From NCBI RefSeq assembly GCF_900104925.1, contig NZ_LT629735.1, positions 2,959,001 to 3,023,000 of the forward strand: DNA of 64,000 nucleotides, read 5' to 3'. A program made the position numbers and the translations under genes. Below are positions 20,214 to 28,299 of the stretch, piece after piece. The notes under the pieces are model-generated. The model did no database searches. It saw only the letters and a program-made list of their open reading frames with translations, and was not told the DNA's origin. This DNA comes from Opitutus sp. GAS368 (GTDB taxonomy: Bacteria > Verrucomicrobiota > Verrucomicrobiia > Opitutales > Opitutaceae). The number at the start of each line of letters is the position of its first letter. Within the stretch, counting starts at the first letter, position 1.

Positions 20214-20588
20214 ATGGCTCGTGTCACCAACTCCCCCGCGTCGCGCAAGCGCCGCAAGAAAGTGCTGAAATACGCCAAGGGCTATTTCGGCAACAAATCC
20301 AAGCTCTACCGCTACGCCAAGGAAGCGGTGCAGCATGCCTGGCAATACGCCTACATCGACCGCAAGAAGAAGAAGGCCAACATGCGTGGCCTCTGGATCG
20401 TGCGCTTGAACGCGGCGTGCCGCGAGGCCGGCATCACCTACAGCCGCTTCATCGAGGGCCTCAAGGCCGCCAACATCCAGCTCGACCGTCGCCAGCTCTC
20501 CGAGATCGCGATCGCCGACGCCACGGCGTTTGCCGGCCTCATCAAGCAGGCCCAGGCCGCGCTGAAGTCCAAGGCCGCCAAGGCCTGA
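20214..20588 (+). CDS. rplT: 50S ribosomal protein L20
   Basis: 124 residues. It has the L20 hallmarks MARVTNSPASRKRRKKVLKY, AKGYFGNKSKLYRYAKEAV and LWIVRLNAACREAG. The protein binds 23S rRNA early in 50S assembly and commonly represses its own operon. The C-terminus is a short Ala/Lys extension (AALKSKAAKA). A strong terminator follows at 20642. Confidence 0.97.
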   Translation: MARVTNSPASRKRRKKVLKYAKGYFGNKSKLYRYAKEAVQHAWQYAYIDRKKKKANMRGLWIVRLNAACREAGITYSRFIEGLKAANIQLDRRQLSEIAIADATAFAGLIKQAQAALKSKAAKA

Positions 20589-20641
20589 CACCCGGCGGGC
20601 CTTTGGAGGCTCGCCTTCCGGTCAAAAAGACCATTTCAGTG

Positions 20642-20673
20642 AAGGACGGGCTCCCCGCGGGCCCGTCCTTTTT
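20642..20673 (+). terminator. Rho-independent terminator after rplT
   Basis: The 10-bp stem AAGGACGGGC (20642-20651)/GCCCGTCCTT (20661-20670) is followed by a T-run. It ends the rpmI-rplT unit 54 bp after the stop. Confidence 0.92.
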
Positions 20674-20696
20674 ATTTACCAATATAATATCCTTCT

Positions 20697-20766
20697 CGTT
20701 CTCGTAATCTTCCTCGTTCTCCCGGACCGAGGGAACGATTAGGAGAACGAGGACCGAGAACGATTC
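20697..20766. repeat. Dispersed palindrome, family N (CTCGTTCTC type), before pheS
   Basis: TCGTTCTCG ... TCCTCGTTCTCC is mirrored by GGAGAACGAGGA ... CGAGAACGA, with a ~19-bp centre. It ends within a few bases of the pheS ATG, so it could fold over the ribosome-binding region. I saw no T-box features here. Confidence 0.7.
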
Positions 20767-20770
20767 ATCG

Positions 20771-21814
20771 ATGCAAGCCACCCTGACCGCCCTCCTCGCC
20801 AAGGCCACGGCCGAGCTCCCGTCGCTGCGGACGCGCGCCGATTTCGAGGCCGCCAAGGCCCGCTACGTCGGCCCCCACGGCGAGTTCACCGCGCTGATGA
20901 AGCAGATGGGTGCCGTGCCGAAGGAGGAACGCCCCGCCATGGGCAAGCTCGTCAACGAGGCCAAGGCGCAGCTGCAGGTCCAGCTCGACGCCACCCTCCA
21001 ACGCCTCGCCGACGCCGAGATCACCGCCCAGCTCGGGCCGGCCATCGATCCCACGCTGCCATCACCCGACGCCGGCCCGGGCACCTCGCACCCGCTCACC
21101 CTCGTGCGCGAGGAGATGTGCCGCATCCTGCGCAAGGCCGGCTTCACCGTCGTCGAGGGCCCCGAGGTCGAGACCGAATATTACTGCTTCGATGCCCTCA
21201 ACACGCCCCCCGACCACCCGGCGCGCGATGCCCAGGACACGTTCTATTTCCCGGAGAAGGCGCGCTTTGGCAACATCACCAAGAAGACGCCCGAGGAGAA
21301 ATACCTGCTGCGCACCCACACCTCGTCGGTGCAGATCCGCACCATGCTCAAGGGCGAGCCGCCCATCCGCGTCGTGTCCCCGGGCCGCGTCTACCGCCGC
21401 GACACCTCCGACGCCACGCACAGCGCCAACTTCCACCAGATCGAGTGCCTCTACGTGGACAAGAACGTCACCGTCCGCGACCTGAAGGCGCTGCTCGACT
21501 ACATCTTCGCCACGCTCCTCGGCAAGGACACGAAGACGCGCTTCCGCCCGCACTACTTCGGCTACACCGAGCCAAGCTTCGAGGTCGACCTCTCCGCCCA
21601 GCATCTGCCCAAGGTCAACAAGCCCTGGATCGAGATCGGCGGCTGCGGCATGGTGGACCCGATTGTCTTCGAGGGCGTGGGCTACGATCCCAAGGTCTGG
21701 AGCGGCTACGCCTTCGGCATGGGCCTCGAGCGCCTGGCGATGCTCATGTATGGCATCGATGACATCCGCTACTTCTACCAGAACGACCTGAGGTTCCTCA
21801 GGCAGTTTTCTTGA
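20771..21814 (+). CDS. pheS: Phenylalanyl-tRNA synthetase alpha subunit
   Basis: 347 residues, normal for bacterial PheS. An N-terminal coiled coil (about 1-85) that contacts tRNA is followed by the class II catalytic core. Motif 2 is in THSANFHQIECLYVD, the substrate-pocket segment is GYTEPSFEVD, and motif 3 is GYAFGMGLERLAML. It charges tRNA-Phe as an alpha2-beta2 enzyme with PheT, encoded 86 bp downstream beyond an intergenic repeat. Confidence 0.97.
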   Translation: MQATLTALLAKATAELPSLRTRADFEAAKARYVGPHGEFTALMKQMGAVPKEERPAMGKLVNEAKAQLQVQLDATLQRLADAEITAQLGPAIDPTLPSPDAGPGTSHPLTLVREEMCRILRKAGFTVVEGPEVETEYYCFDALNTPPDHPARDAQDTFYFPEKARFGNITKKTPEEKYLLRTHTSSVQIRTMLKGEPPIRVVSPGRVYRRDTSDATHSANFHQIECLYVDKNVTVRDLKALLDYIFATLLGKDTKTRFRPHYFGYTEPSFEVDLSAQHLPKVNKPWIEIGGCGMVDPIVFEGVGYDPKVWSGYAFGMGLERLAMLMYGIDDIRYFYQNDLRFLRQFS

Positions 21815-21895
21815 AACCACTAATCCGCACTAATGGCCACTAATCCCACCGGATCCCGCATTAGTGATAATCAGTGAACATTAGTGGTTAAAATC
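21814..21895. repeat. Dispersed palindrome, family J (CCACTAAT type), between pheS and pheT
   Basis: The left arm AAACCACTAATCCGCACTAA (from 21814) is mirrored by the right arm GAACATTAGTGGTTAAAA (ending ~21893), with an inner pair GCCACTAATCCC/GCATTAGTGATAA. It ends 5 bp before the pheT start codon. Confidence 0.75.
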
Positions 21896-21900
21896 CTTCC

Positions 21901-24363
21901 GTGAAAATCTCCCGCAATTGGCTCAGACAGTATGTCCGGCTTTATGCCACGACCGACGAACTCCAGCGCGCCATCACCTTCCTCGGCTTCGAGGTCGAGG
22001 GCGTGCACGCCACCGGCCTGCCGCCGCTCGAGCAGGTCGTGGTCGGCGAGATCAAGACCCGCGCCAAGCACCCGAACGCCGACAAGCTCTCGGTGTGCAC
22101 GGTCGACGTCGGCCCCGCTCACGGCGGTGTCCGCACGATCGTCTGCGGCGCCCCCAACTGCGACGTGGGCAACCGCGTGCCCGTGGCCCTGCCGGGCGCC
22201 GTGCTGCCGGGTGACTTCAAGATCAAGTCGTCCAAGATCCGCGGCCAGCAGTCCGACGGCATGATGTGCGCCGCCGACGAGCTCGGCCTGGGCGGCGACC
22301 ATGCCGGCCTGCTCATCCTCCCGGCGACGGCCCCGATCGGCCAGCGGATCAACGAGACAATGCCCGACGGCGACACGGTGTTCGACATCGAGGTCACGCC
22401 GAACCGCCCCGATGCGCTCTGCCACATCGGCATGGCCCGCGAGCTCGCGGCCTGGCTGCGGAACGAGCTGCAATTTCCGGCCATCAAGTTCGATGGCCAG
22501 CCCGCCGGCGCTCCGCGCCCGGACATCCTGAAGCACATCCGCGTGGATGCGCCCGAAGACTGCCCGCTCTACGTGGGCATCGCCGTCACCGGCGTGAAGG
22601 TCGGCCCGAGCCCGGCGTGGATGCAGGAGCGGCTCGCCGCCGTCGGCCTGCGCCCGATCAACAACCTGGTCGACGTGGGCAACTACGTGATGCTCGAACT
22701 CGGCCAACCCCTGCATGTCTTCGATGCGAAGAAGATCGCCGGTCGCTCGATCGTCGTTCGCCGCGCCACCGACGGCGAGAAGCTCGTCACCCTCGACGGG
22801 AAGGAACGCACGCTGAACAGTCGCATGCTGGTCATCGCCGACGAGGCCAAGCCGCTCGTCGTGGCCGGCATCATGGGCGGGCACGACGCGGGCGTCGACG
22901 CCACCACGACCGACATCATCCTCGAGGCCGCGTATTTCCGTCCGCAGTCCATCCGCTGGACCTCCAAGCGCCTGGGCCTCGCCTCCGATTCGTCCTACCG
23001 CTTCGAGCGCGGCGTGGATCCGCATGGCACGGTCGAGGCCGCCCGCCGCGCCATTGACCTCATCCTCGAGACCGCCGGCGGCACCGTCGTCGGCCCGTCC
23101 TTCCAGGTTGGTGGCGACCGGCCGTGGTCGCGTGAGATCAAGGTCACGCCCGATTACATCCGCGCCAAGGTGGGTTTTGACATCACGGACGACGAGATGC
23201 GCGACGCCTTCCACGGCCTGCACCTGCCGATCAAGCACGAGGAAGACACCAAGACCGGCCTCGAGTGGACCGTGGGCATCCCGAGTTACCGTGGTGACCT
23301 CGACCGGCCCATCGACCTCGTCGAGGAAGTGCTGCGCATTTACGGCACCGACCGCATCCCGCCGCAGGTGAGCGCGGGCCCGGCGCTCGTGGACGGCGAC
23401 GACGACCCGATCGCCGTCTTCAACCGCAAGGCGACCGACTACCTGGTCGGCCAGCATTTCCACGAGGTGGTCAATTACACGCTGCGCTCGAAGCAGGAGC
23501 TGGCCACGTGGGCCTCGGCCGCCGCGGTGGAGGAACTCGGCCTGGCGAATCCCTTTGTCGACGACCAGTCGCACCTGCGGCCGACGCTCATCCTCGGTAT
23601 CATGGAGTCGCTCAGGCTCAATCAGTCGCGTGGCGTCGCCGCGGCGCGCCTGTTTGAGACGGGCCGCGTCTTCATGGAACTCAACGGCACCGTGCAGGAA
23701 TGCGTGGCCGTCGGTTTCGTCCTCGGCCACAACCCGAAGGACCGTGCGTGGCTCGCCCGGCCCGAGCCGGATTTCTACGCCGTGAAGCGGCACCTGGAAA
23801 TCCTCGCCCAATCGGCGGGCCTCGACCTCGCCGCCCAGGAGCTGGTGCCGGTGCGCGGCGCCTTCTGGGGCTGGCAGGAGGGCCAGTCGGCCGCCGCCGG
23901 CGAGATGAAGGACGGTTGGACCGCGCGCTTCGGTCTGCTGAATCTGGCCATGGTCCGCGCTGCCGGCATCGAGGGCAAGGTGTGGGCGGGCATGCTCGCC
24001 TTCCTCCCGACCAAGCTCACGACGATCGCCGGCCACCGCCGTTACCAGCCGTTCAGTCTTTTCCCGGCGGCCTTGCGCGATCTCGCACTCGTGGTCGACG
24101 CCGCGCGCCACGCCGACGAGGTGCGGGTGATACTGCTGAAGGCTGCGTGCGCCGCGACGGCCGGGGCGGCCTTCACCATCGAGTCCGTGGTGGTGTTTGA
24201 TGTCTATCAGGGTAAGGGCCTGCCGGAGGGGAAGAAGAGCCTGGCCTTCGCGCTCTCTTTCCGTTCGGCGGAACGCACGCTGACGGACGACGAGGTCAAT
24301 GCGGTCTTCGCGAAGATCCAGCAGGCGGTCGCGGCCGCCGGATCGGTGACCGTGCGGGCCTGA
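21901..24363 (+). CDS. pheT: Phenylalanyl-tRNA synthetase beta subunit
   Basis: 820 residues from GTG 21901, whose product begins KISRNWLRQYV, the usual PheT opening. Domains in order: the EMAP/tRNA-binding fold (about 40-150, with GEIKTRAKHPNADKLSVC), B3/B4 editing domain (about 210-395), B5 (about 400-475), catalytic-like core (about 485-690) and the C-terminal anticodon-binding FDX-ACB domain (about 725-820). The start codon follows directly on a repeat arm, so the native ribosome-binding site may have been replaced. It pairs with PheS. Confidence 0.96.
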   Translation: MKISRNWLRQYVRLYATTDELQRAITFLGFEVEGVHATGLPPLEQVVVGEIKTRAKHPNADKLSVCTVDVGPAHGGVRTIVCGAPNCDVGNRVPVALPGAVLPGDFKIKSSKIRGQQSDGMMCAADELGLGGDHAGLLILPATAPIGQRINETMPDGDTVFDIEVTPNRPDALCHIGMARELAAWLRNELQFPAIKFDGQPAGAPRPDILKHIRVDAPEDCPLYVGIAVTGVKVGPSPAWMQERLAAVGLRPINNLVDVGNYVMLELGQPLHVFDAKKIAGRSIVVRRATDGEKLVTLDGKERTLNSRMLVIADEAKPLVVAGIMGGHDAGVDATTTDIILEAAYFRPQSIRWTSKRLGLASDSSYRFERGVDPHGTVEAARRAIDLILETAGGTVVGPSFQVGGDRPWSREIKVTPDYIRAKVGFDITDDEMRDAFHGLHLPIKHEEDTKTGLEWTVGIPSYRGDLDRPIDLVEEVLRIYGTDRIPPQVSAGPALVDGDDDPIAVFNRKATDYLVGQHFHEVVNYTLRSKQELATWASAAAVEELGLANPFVDDQSHLRPTLILGIMESLRLNQSRGVAAARLFETGRVFMELNGTVQECVAVGFVLGHNPKDRAWLARPEPDFYAVKRHLEILAQSAGLDLAAQELVPVRGAFWGWQEGQSAAAGEMKDGWTARFGLLNLAMVRAAGIEGKVWAGMLAFLPTKLTTIAGHRRYQPFSLFPAALRDLALVVDAARHADEVRVILLKAACAATAGAAFTIESVVVFDVYQGKGLPEGKKSLAFALSFRSAERTLTDDEVNAVFAKIQQAVAAAGSVTVRA

Positions 24364-24368
24364 GCGGG

Positions 24369-24432
24369 TGTGGAACCCGGCCTCCGGACGGGTTTGTTGG
24401 CGAAAGAAGCGCGTCCGGAGGCCGCGCTCCGC
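24369..24432. repeat. Dispersed palindrome, family A, between pheT and a PilZ gene
   Basis: GGAACCCGGCCTCCGGACGG (24372-24391) is mirrored by GCGTCCGGAGGCCGCGCTCC (ending ~24430). It is the same family as 1460-1535 and 43480-43551. It lies between convergent genes and could act as a shared 3' hairpin. Confidence 0.8.
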
Positions 24433-24434
24433 CC

Positions 24435-25196
24435 TCAGCCCACCAAGGTCGCGAGGAATTTCCGCACGTCGGCCTGCACGGCCTTCGCGAGGTTGGGCAC
24501 GGCGAGGCAGAACAGCCAGCTGACCTCCTCGTGCTCGGCCCGGGTCAGTTCGCCGCCGCCTTTGCGGCCGCTGGCGTAGGTCTCCAGCTCGCTGAGACCG
24601 GCGGCCCAGCGCACGCCATAGTCATTCATCCGGAAATCAAAGCGCTGGATGTCGCCGTCCTGCCCTTCGCGCCAGACTGACAGCTGGACGCCGTCCTTGC
24701 CGCGGTAGACCTCCCGGTCGAGGTCGGTCGCGTCGGGTTTGATCTCGCCGGCCTTCACCGGGGCCAGCGAGGCGCCGATGGCCACGGCCTCGAGGAACTG
24801 GAGGTAGGCCTTGCGCAGCTCGAAGAAATCAAACTCGAAGGCCACGCCGCAGGTCGCGTGCGTCAGGTAGGTGCGGAAATAGGCGACCTTGCCGGCGATA
24901 TCGAGATGGTAGTCGTCGAGGTTCAGCTTGAACCGGCAGTCCTCGCCGTGGTGGGCAAAGGCGTCCGGCGGCAGCTGCACGCTCGCGCCCAGCGTCGAGA
25001 GGTTGAGCGCCTTGCCGGCGAAATCGGGCCCTTGCCGGCCGCGGGGATCTGGTTTCCCGCCGTCATCGTGGCGGAGCAGGGTCACGGCGACCTTGAACTG
25101 CACCGCCGGGCCGACGGGATAGCGCTCGGCGCCGCGCTGCTCGCTGTCGGCGACGCTGCTCTTGGTGAAATTGAGGATGCGCTTGAAAAGCAGCAT
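24435..25196 (-). CDS. PilZ-domain-like protein (paralogue A)
   Basis: 253 residues. It begins MLLFKRILNFTKS, then RGAERYPVG and LNLSTLGASVQLP, which fit the PilZ c-di-GMP motifs (an Arg-rich box and (D/N)xSxxG) at about residues 20-75. The first box is weaker than the canonical RxxxR, so binding is uncertain. The second half (about 130-253) is shared with the neighbouring paralogue and matches no domain I recognise; it ends VPNLAKAVQADVRKFLATLV. It has the same strand and almost the same start as 25202-25966, 5 bp away: a tandem duplication with strong divergence. Confidence 0.7.
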   Translation of the reverse strand: MLLFKRILNFTKSSVADSEQRGAERYPVGPAVQFKVAVTLLRHDDGGKPDPRGRQGPDFAGKALNLSTLGASVQLPPDAFAHHGEDCRFKLNLDDYHLDIAGKVAYFRTYLTHATCGVAFEFDFFELRKAYLQFLEAVAIGASLAPVKAGEIKPDATDLDREVYRGKDGVQLSVWREGQDGDIQRFDFRMNDYGVRWAAGLSELETYASGRKGGGELTRAEHEEVSWLFCLAVPNLAKAVQADVRKFLATLVG

Positions 25197-25201
25197 GGAC
25201 C

Positions 25202-25966
25202 TCAGGCGGCGAATCGTTCAAGGAAAGCGCGCACGTCGGCCGGAACGGCCTTGGGGATGTTGGGCACGATCAGCTGGAAAAGCTGACGCACCTCGTTCTG
25301 TTGGGTGGGCGTGAGTTTGCCCCCGGCCTTGGCGCCTTCCTGGCAGCCGATCTGCAATCCCGGAGAGGCGGCGCTGCCGCGGATGATGTAGTCGTGGGTT
25401 AGCAGCTCGAAATGCTCGATGACCTTGCCGGTGCTGTCGCGCCACACCGTGAGGAGGATTTCCTCGCCGCCGGAATACTGTTCCTTGAGGAGGCCGGGAG
25501 CGTCCTGCTCGACCGACTTCGCGTCGACGGGAGTAAGCACGGAGCCGAGCGCGACGGGCTCCACCAGCTGGCGGAAGGCCTTCTGCGTGTGACTGTCGGG
25601 GAACTTGAGCGCCACGCCGCAGGTGGCGTATTGCGGCCCGGACCAGAAGTGGGCGACGGTGGCGTCGATCTCGAAGAGCTTGTGGTCCAGTTCGAGCTTC
25701 AGCCGGCAGTTCTCGCCGCGATCGCCCATGGCCGCCGGATGCAGCCGCATGCTGACGCCGCCGGAGGACATGTTCACCAGCTGCCCGCCCCAGTCCATGG
25801 CGCGGTTGTCGTCAGCCTTGAGGATGTGACCCTCGCCGTCGCGCCCGACGAGCGTGACCTTGGCCTTGAGGGGGTATTTCGCCCCGACGGGGTAGCGGGT
25901 GGCGCCGCGCTTGTCTCCGAGGCCGCCCGCCGCCTTGAAGTTGAGGATCTTTTTGAAAAGAAGCAC
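25202..25966 (-). CDS. PilZ-domain-like protein (paralogue B)
   Basis: 254 residues from GTG 25966, chosen because it aligns with the start of the paralogue (LLFKKILNFK versus LLFKRILNFT). An ATG at 26011 would add 15 residues. PilZ-like motifs are RGATRYPVG and LVNMSSGGVSMRL (NxSxxG) near residues 22-80. The C-terminal half ends VPNIPKAVPADVRAFLERFA, like the neighbour. It is likely cytoplasmic. The upstream region is shared with the divergent gatC gene. c-di-GMP binding is inferred from motifs only. Confidence 0.7.
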   Translation of the reverse strand: MLLFKKILNFKAAGGLGDKRGATRYPVGAKYPLKAKVTLVGRDGEGHILKADDNRAMDWGGQLVNMSSGGVSMRLHPAAMGDRGENCRLKLELDHKLFEIDATVAHFWSGPQYATCGVALKFPDSHTQKAFRQLVEPVALGSVLTPVDAKSVEQDAPGLLKEQYSGGEEILLTVWRDSTGKVIEHFELLTHDYIIRGSAASPGLQIGCQEGAKAGGKLTPTQQNEVRQLFQLIVPNIPKAVPADVRAFLERFAA

Positions 25967-26087
25967 GGGGGACCGATAGGGGAGATGTCGCGCTGGTTCA
26001 AGCTCGGTCATAGGAGCGGCGGACGCCTTTTGCCGGTTGCCAACCGGCGTTTCCACGGCCTGCTTGGAGGGAATCCCGGCGATCCGC

Positions 26088-26378
26088 ATGAGCACCAACC
26101 GCGACCTCAACCTCGACTACGTGGCAAACCTCGCCCGCCTCGCCCTGACCGAGGCGGAAAAGGCGCAGTTTTCGCAACAACTGGGCGATATCCTGCACTA
26201 CGTCGAGAAACTGAAGCAGGTAGACGTGAGCGGCGTCGAGCCCATGGCCCACGCCTCCCCGGTTTACAATGTCTGGCAGCCCGATGTCGCGCAGCCGGGG
26301 CTGCCGGTCGAGGCGGCCTTGCGCAACGCGCCGGCCCGGCGGCAGGACATGATCGTGGTGCCCAAAGTCGTGGAGTAG
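26088..26378 (+). CDS. gatC: Aspartyl/glutamyl-tRNA amidotransferase subunit C
   Basis: 96 residues from ATG 26088, which gives the normal GatC length and opening (LDYVANLARLALTEAEKAQF). The PMAHASPVYNVW region is the conserved belt that wraps around GatA. GatC stabilises the GatA-GatB complex, which converts Glu-tRNA-Gln or Asp-tRNA-Asn to the amidated forms. It lies 3 bp before gatA. Confidence 0.93.
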   Translation: MSTNRDLNLDYVANLARLALTEAEKAQFSQQLGDILHYVEKLKQVDVSGVEPMAHASPVYNVWQPDVAQPGLPVEAALRNAPARRQDMIVVPKVVE

Positions 26379-26381
26379 GCG

Positions 26382-27851
26382 ATGGCGGACGAACTCATTT
26401 ACCAATCCGCCGCCCAGCTGGCGGCGCAACTCGCGGCGGGGAGGATCTCCGCGGTGGAGCTCGTGTCGGCCTGCCTCGCCCGCACCAGGGCGGTCGACGG
26501 CCGCGTGAAGGCCTTCAACTCCTTCGACGAGGCCGGCGCCCTGGCGGCGGCAAAGGCTTCCGATGCGCGCCGCGCCGCCGGGCAGGCGCGGGGACCGCTC
26601 GACGGCATCCCGGTCGGTTTCAAGGATGTCATCGCCGTCGAGGGCCAGCCGCTGACCTGCTCGAGCAAGATGCTCGCGAATTTCGTGTCGCCCTACGACG
26701 CCACGGTGACGCTCAAGCTCAAGGCCGCGGGCGCGATTCCCTTCGGCCGGCTGAACATGGACGAGTTTGCCATGGGCTCTTCCACCGAGAATTCCGCCTT
26801 CGGCCCGACGGCCAACCCGTGGGACCTGACCCGTGTGCCCGGCGGCAGTTCGGGCGGTTCGGCCGCCGCGGTGGCGGCGGGCGAGGTGCCGCTGACCCTC
26901 GGTTCCGACACGGGCGGCTCCATCCGGCAGCCGGCCGCGCTGTGCGGCATCGTCGGCCTCAAGCCGACCTACGGACTCGTCTCGCGCTACGGGCTCGCGG
27001 CGTTCGCCTCGTCCCTCGACCAGATCGGCACGATGGCCCACACGGTCGGGGACGCGGCGCTGCTGCTCGGCGCCATCGCCGGGCACGACCCGCGCGACTC
27101 GACGTCGGTCAAGGCCGAGGTGCCTGATTACCGTGCGGAGCTGGTCCGTCGCAAGGGTCCGTGGCGGCTCGGTGTGCCGAAGGAATTCTTCGGCGCCGGC
27201 CTCGATCCCGAGATTGGCGCGGCCGTGAAGCAGGCCATCGCTTTCTATCGGCGGCAGGGCTGCGAAATCAAAGAGGTATCGCTGCCGCTCGCGGCGGAAT
27301 ACGCCATCGCGGTGTATTACCTTATCGCGACGGCCGAGGCGTCGTCGAATCTGGCGCGCTATGATGGCATCCGCTACGGCCACCGGTCCAAGGCGGCCCA
27401 GGATGTGGCCGGCGTCTATTTCCAGTCGCGCGCCGAGGGCTTCGGCCCCGAGGTGAAGCGCCGCATCATCCTCGGCACGCACGTGCTGAGCAGCGGCTAC
27501 TACGACGCCTATTACCTGCGCGCCCAGAAGGTCCGCACCCTCATCCGCAACGAGTTCACCGCCGTCCTGCGCGACTGCGATGCGCTGTTGTCGCCGACCT
27601 CGCCCGTGCCGGCGTTCAAGCTGGGCGAAAAGTCCGCCGACCCGCTGGCGATGTATCTCACCGATATCTACACCATCAGCGTCAACCTTGCCGGCCTGCC
27701 GGGCATCTCGATCCCGTGCGGCTTCACCGGCGGCGGGCTGCCCATCGGCCTGCAGCTCATCGGCCGGCCGTTCGACGAGGCCGGCCTGCTCGCCGTCGCG
27801 CAGGCCTACGAGTCGGCCCATGATTGGTCCACGCAACACCCGAAGCTTTGA
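26382..27851 (+). CDS. gatA: Aspartyl/glutamyl-tRNA amidotransferase subunit A
   Basis: 489 residues. The amidase-signature triad is visible: Lys81 in GIPVGFKDV, cis-Ser156 in PGGSSGGSAAA and the nucleophile Ser180 in GSDTGGSIRQPAA. It releases ammonia from glutamine for transfer through GatB. It is complete, with TGA at 27849-27851. gatB would normally follow directly, but here a GxxExxY gene with flanking repeat arms lies between them. Confidence 0.97.
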   Translation: MADELIYQSAAQLAAQLAAGRISAVELVSACLARTRAVDGRVKAFNSFDEAGALAAAKASDARRAAGQARGPLDGIPVGFKDVIAVEGQPLTCSSKMLANFVSPYDATVTLKLKAAGAIPFGRLNMDEFAMGSSTENSAFGPTANPWDLTRVPGGSSGGSAAAVAAGEVPLTLGSDTGGSIRQPAALCGIVGLKPTYGLVSRYGLAAFASSLDQIGTMAHTVGDAALLLGAIAGHDPRDSTSVKAEVPDYRAELVRRKGPWRLGVPKEFFGAGLDPEIGAAVKQAIAFYRRQGCEIKEVSLPLAAEYAIAVYYLIATAEASSNLARYDGIRYGHRSKAAQDVAGVYFQSRAEGFGPEVKRRIILGTHVLSSGYYDAYYLRAQKVRTLIRNEFTAVLRDCDALLSPTSPVPAFKLGEKSADPLAMYLTDIYTISVNLAGLPGISIPCGFTGGGLPIGLQLIGRPFDEAGLLAVAQAYESAHDWSTQHPKL

Positions 27852-27889
27852 GGCACAGAGCGCACTGAGATGACACAGAGGGCACAGAG
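27851..27889. repeat. CACAGAG repeat arm, 5' side of the GxxExxY gene
   Basis: AGGCACAGAG (27851-27860) and GACACAGAGGGCACAGAG (27872-27889) run up to the ATG of the GxxExxY gene. The second segment is the inverted counterpart of CTCTGTGACCTCTGTGC at 28260-28276 (15 of 16 core bases). A solo version of the family lies at 32444-32530. Confidence 0.8.
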
Positions 27890-28267
27890 ATGAATCCAGA
27901 AACCAACGTTTTGACCGAGCTTGTGATTGGTGCGGCCATTGAAGTGCACCGGGAACTCGGACCGGGTTTATTGGAGTCGGCTTACCAACGGGCGCTTGCC
28001 CATGAATTCACCCTGAGAAAGATATCCTTTGAGCAGCAGAAGCCCTGTCCGGTTCAATATAAGGACTTGGTCATCGACGACGCGTATCGGCTGGATTTCC
28101 TCGTCAATGGTCTTGTGGTGGTTGAACTCAAGGCCGTTGATGCGCTGCTCGAGGTGCATGACGCCCAGGTCCTCACCTATCTTAGGTTTACCAACTGCCA
28201 TATTGGCCTGCTCATGAATTTTCGCTCAACCATCCTGACGAAGGGGCTGCGCCGCCTGGCTCTGTGA
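27890..28267 (+). CDS. GxxExxY family protein (PD-(D/E)XK nuclease-like)
   Basis: 125 residues. The family motif is GLLESAY (Gly26, Glu29, Tyr32) after AAIEVHRELGPG. The pattern YRLDFLVNG (Asp69), VVVELKAVD (Glu79-x-Lys81) and QVLTYLR resembles a PD-(D/E)XK nuclease core. The biological role of this family is not established to my knowledge. The gene is wedged between gatA and gatB and is flanked by inverted CACAGAG repeat arms, the 3' arm overlapping its last codons. That makes it look like cargo or driver of a small palindrome-bounded insertion. Nuclease activity is inferred only from motif spacing. Confidence 0.85.
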   Translation: MNPETNVLTELVIGAAIEVHRELGPGLLESAYQRALAHEFTLRKISFEQQKPCPVQYKDLVIDDAYRLDFLVNGLVVVELKAVDALLEVHDAQVLTYLRFTNCHIGLLMNFRSTILTKGLRRLAL

Positions 28268-28299
28268 CCTCTGTGCAGCCTCCCTCTTCCTCCGTGTCC
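28260..28299. repeat. CACAGAG repeat arm (inverted), 3' side of the GxxExxY gene
   Basis: CTCTGTGACCTCTGTGC (28260-28276) is followed by a further degenerate unit, CTTCCTCCGTGTCCC (to ~28300). It is inverted relative to 27872-27889. It contains the GxxExxY stop codon and the candidate GTG starts of gatB. Confidence 0.75.

Noticed and set aside
20591-20770. Possible T-box or phenylalanine leader before pheS
   Set aside because: The region is explained by the rplT terminator and a repetitive palindrome; no T-box sequence or Phe-rich leader ORF is visible.
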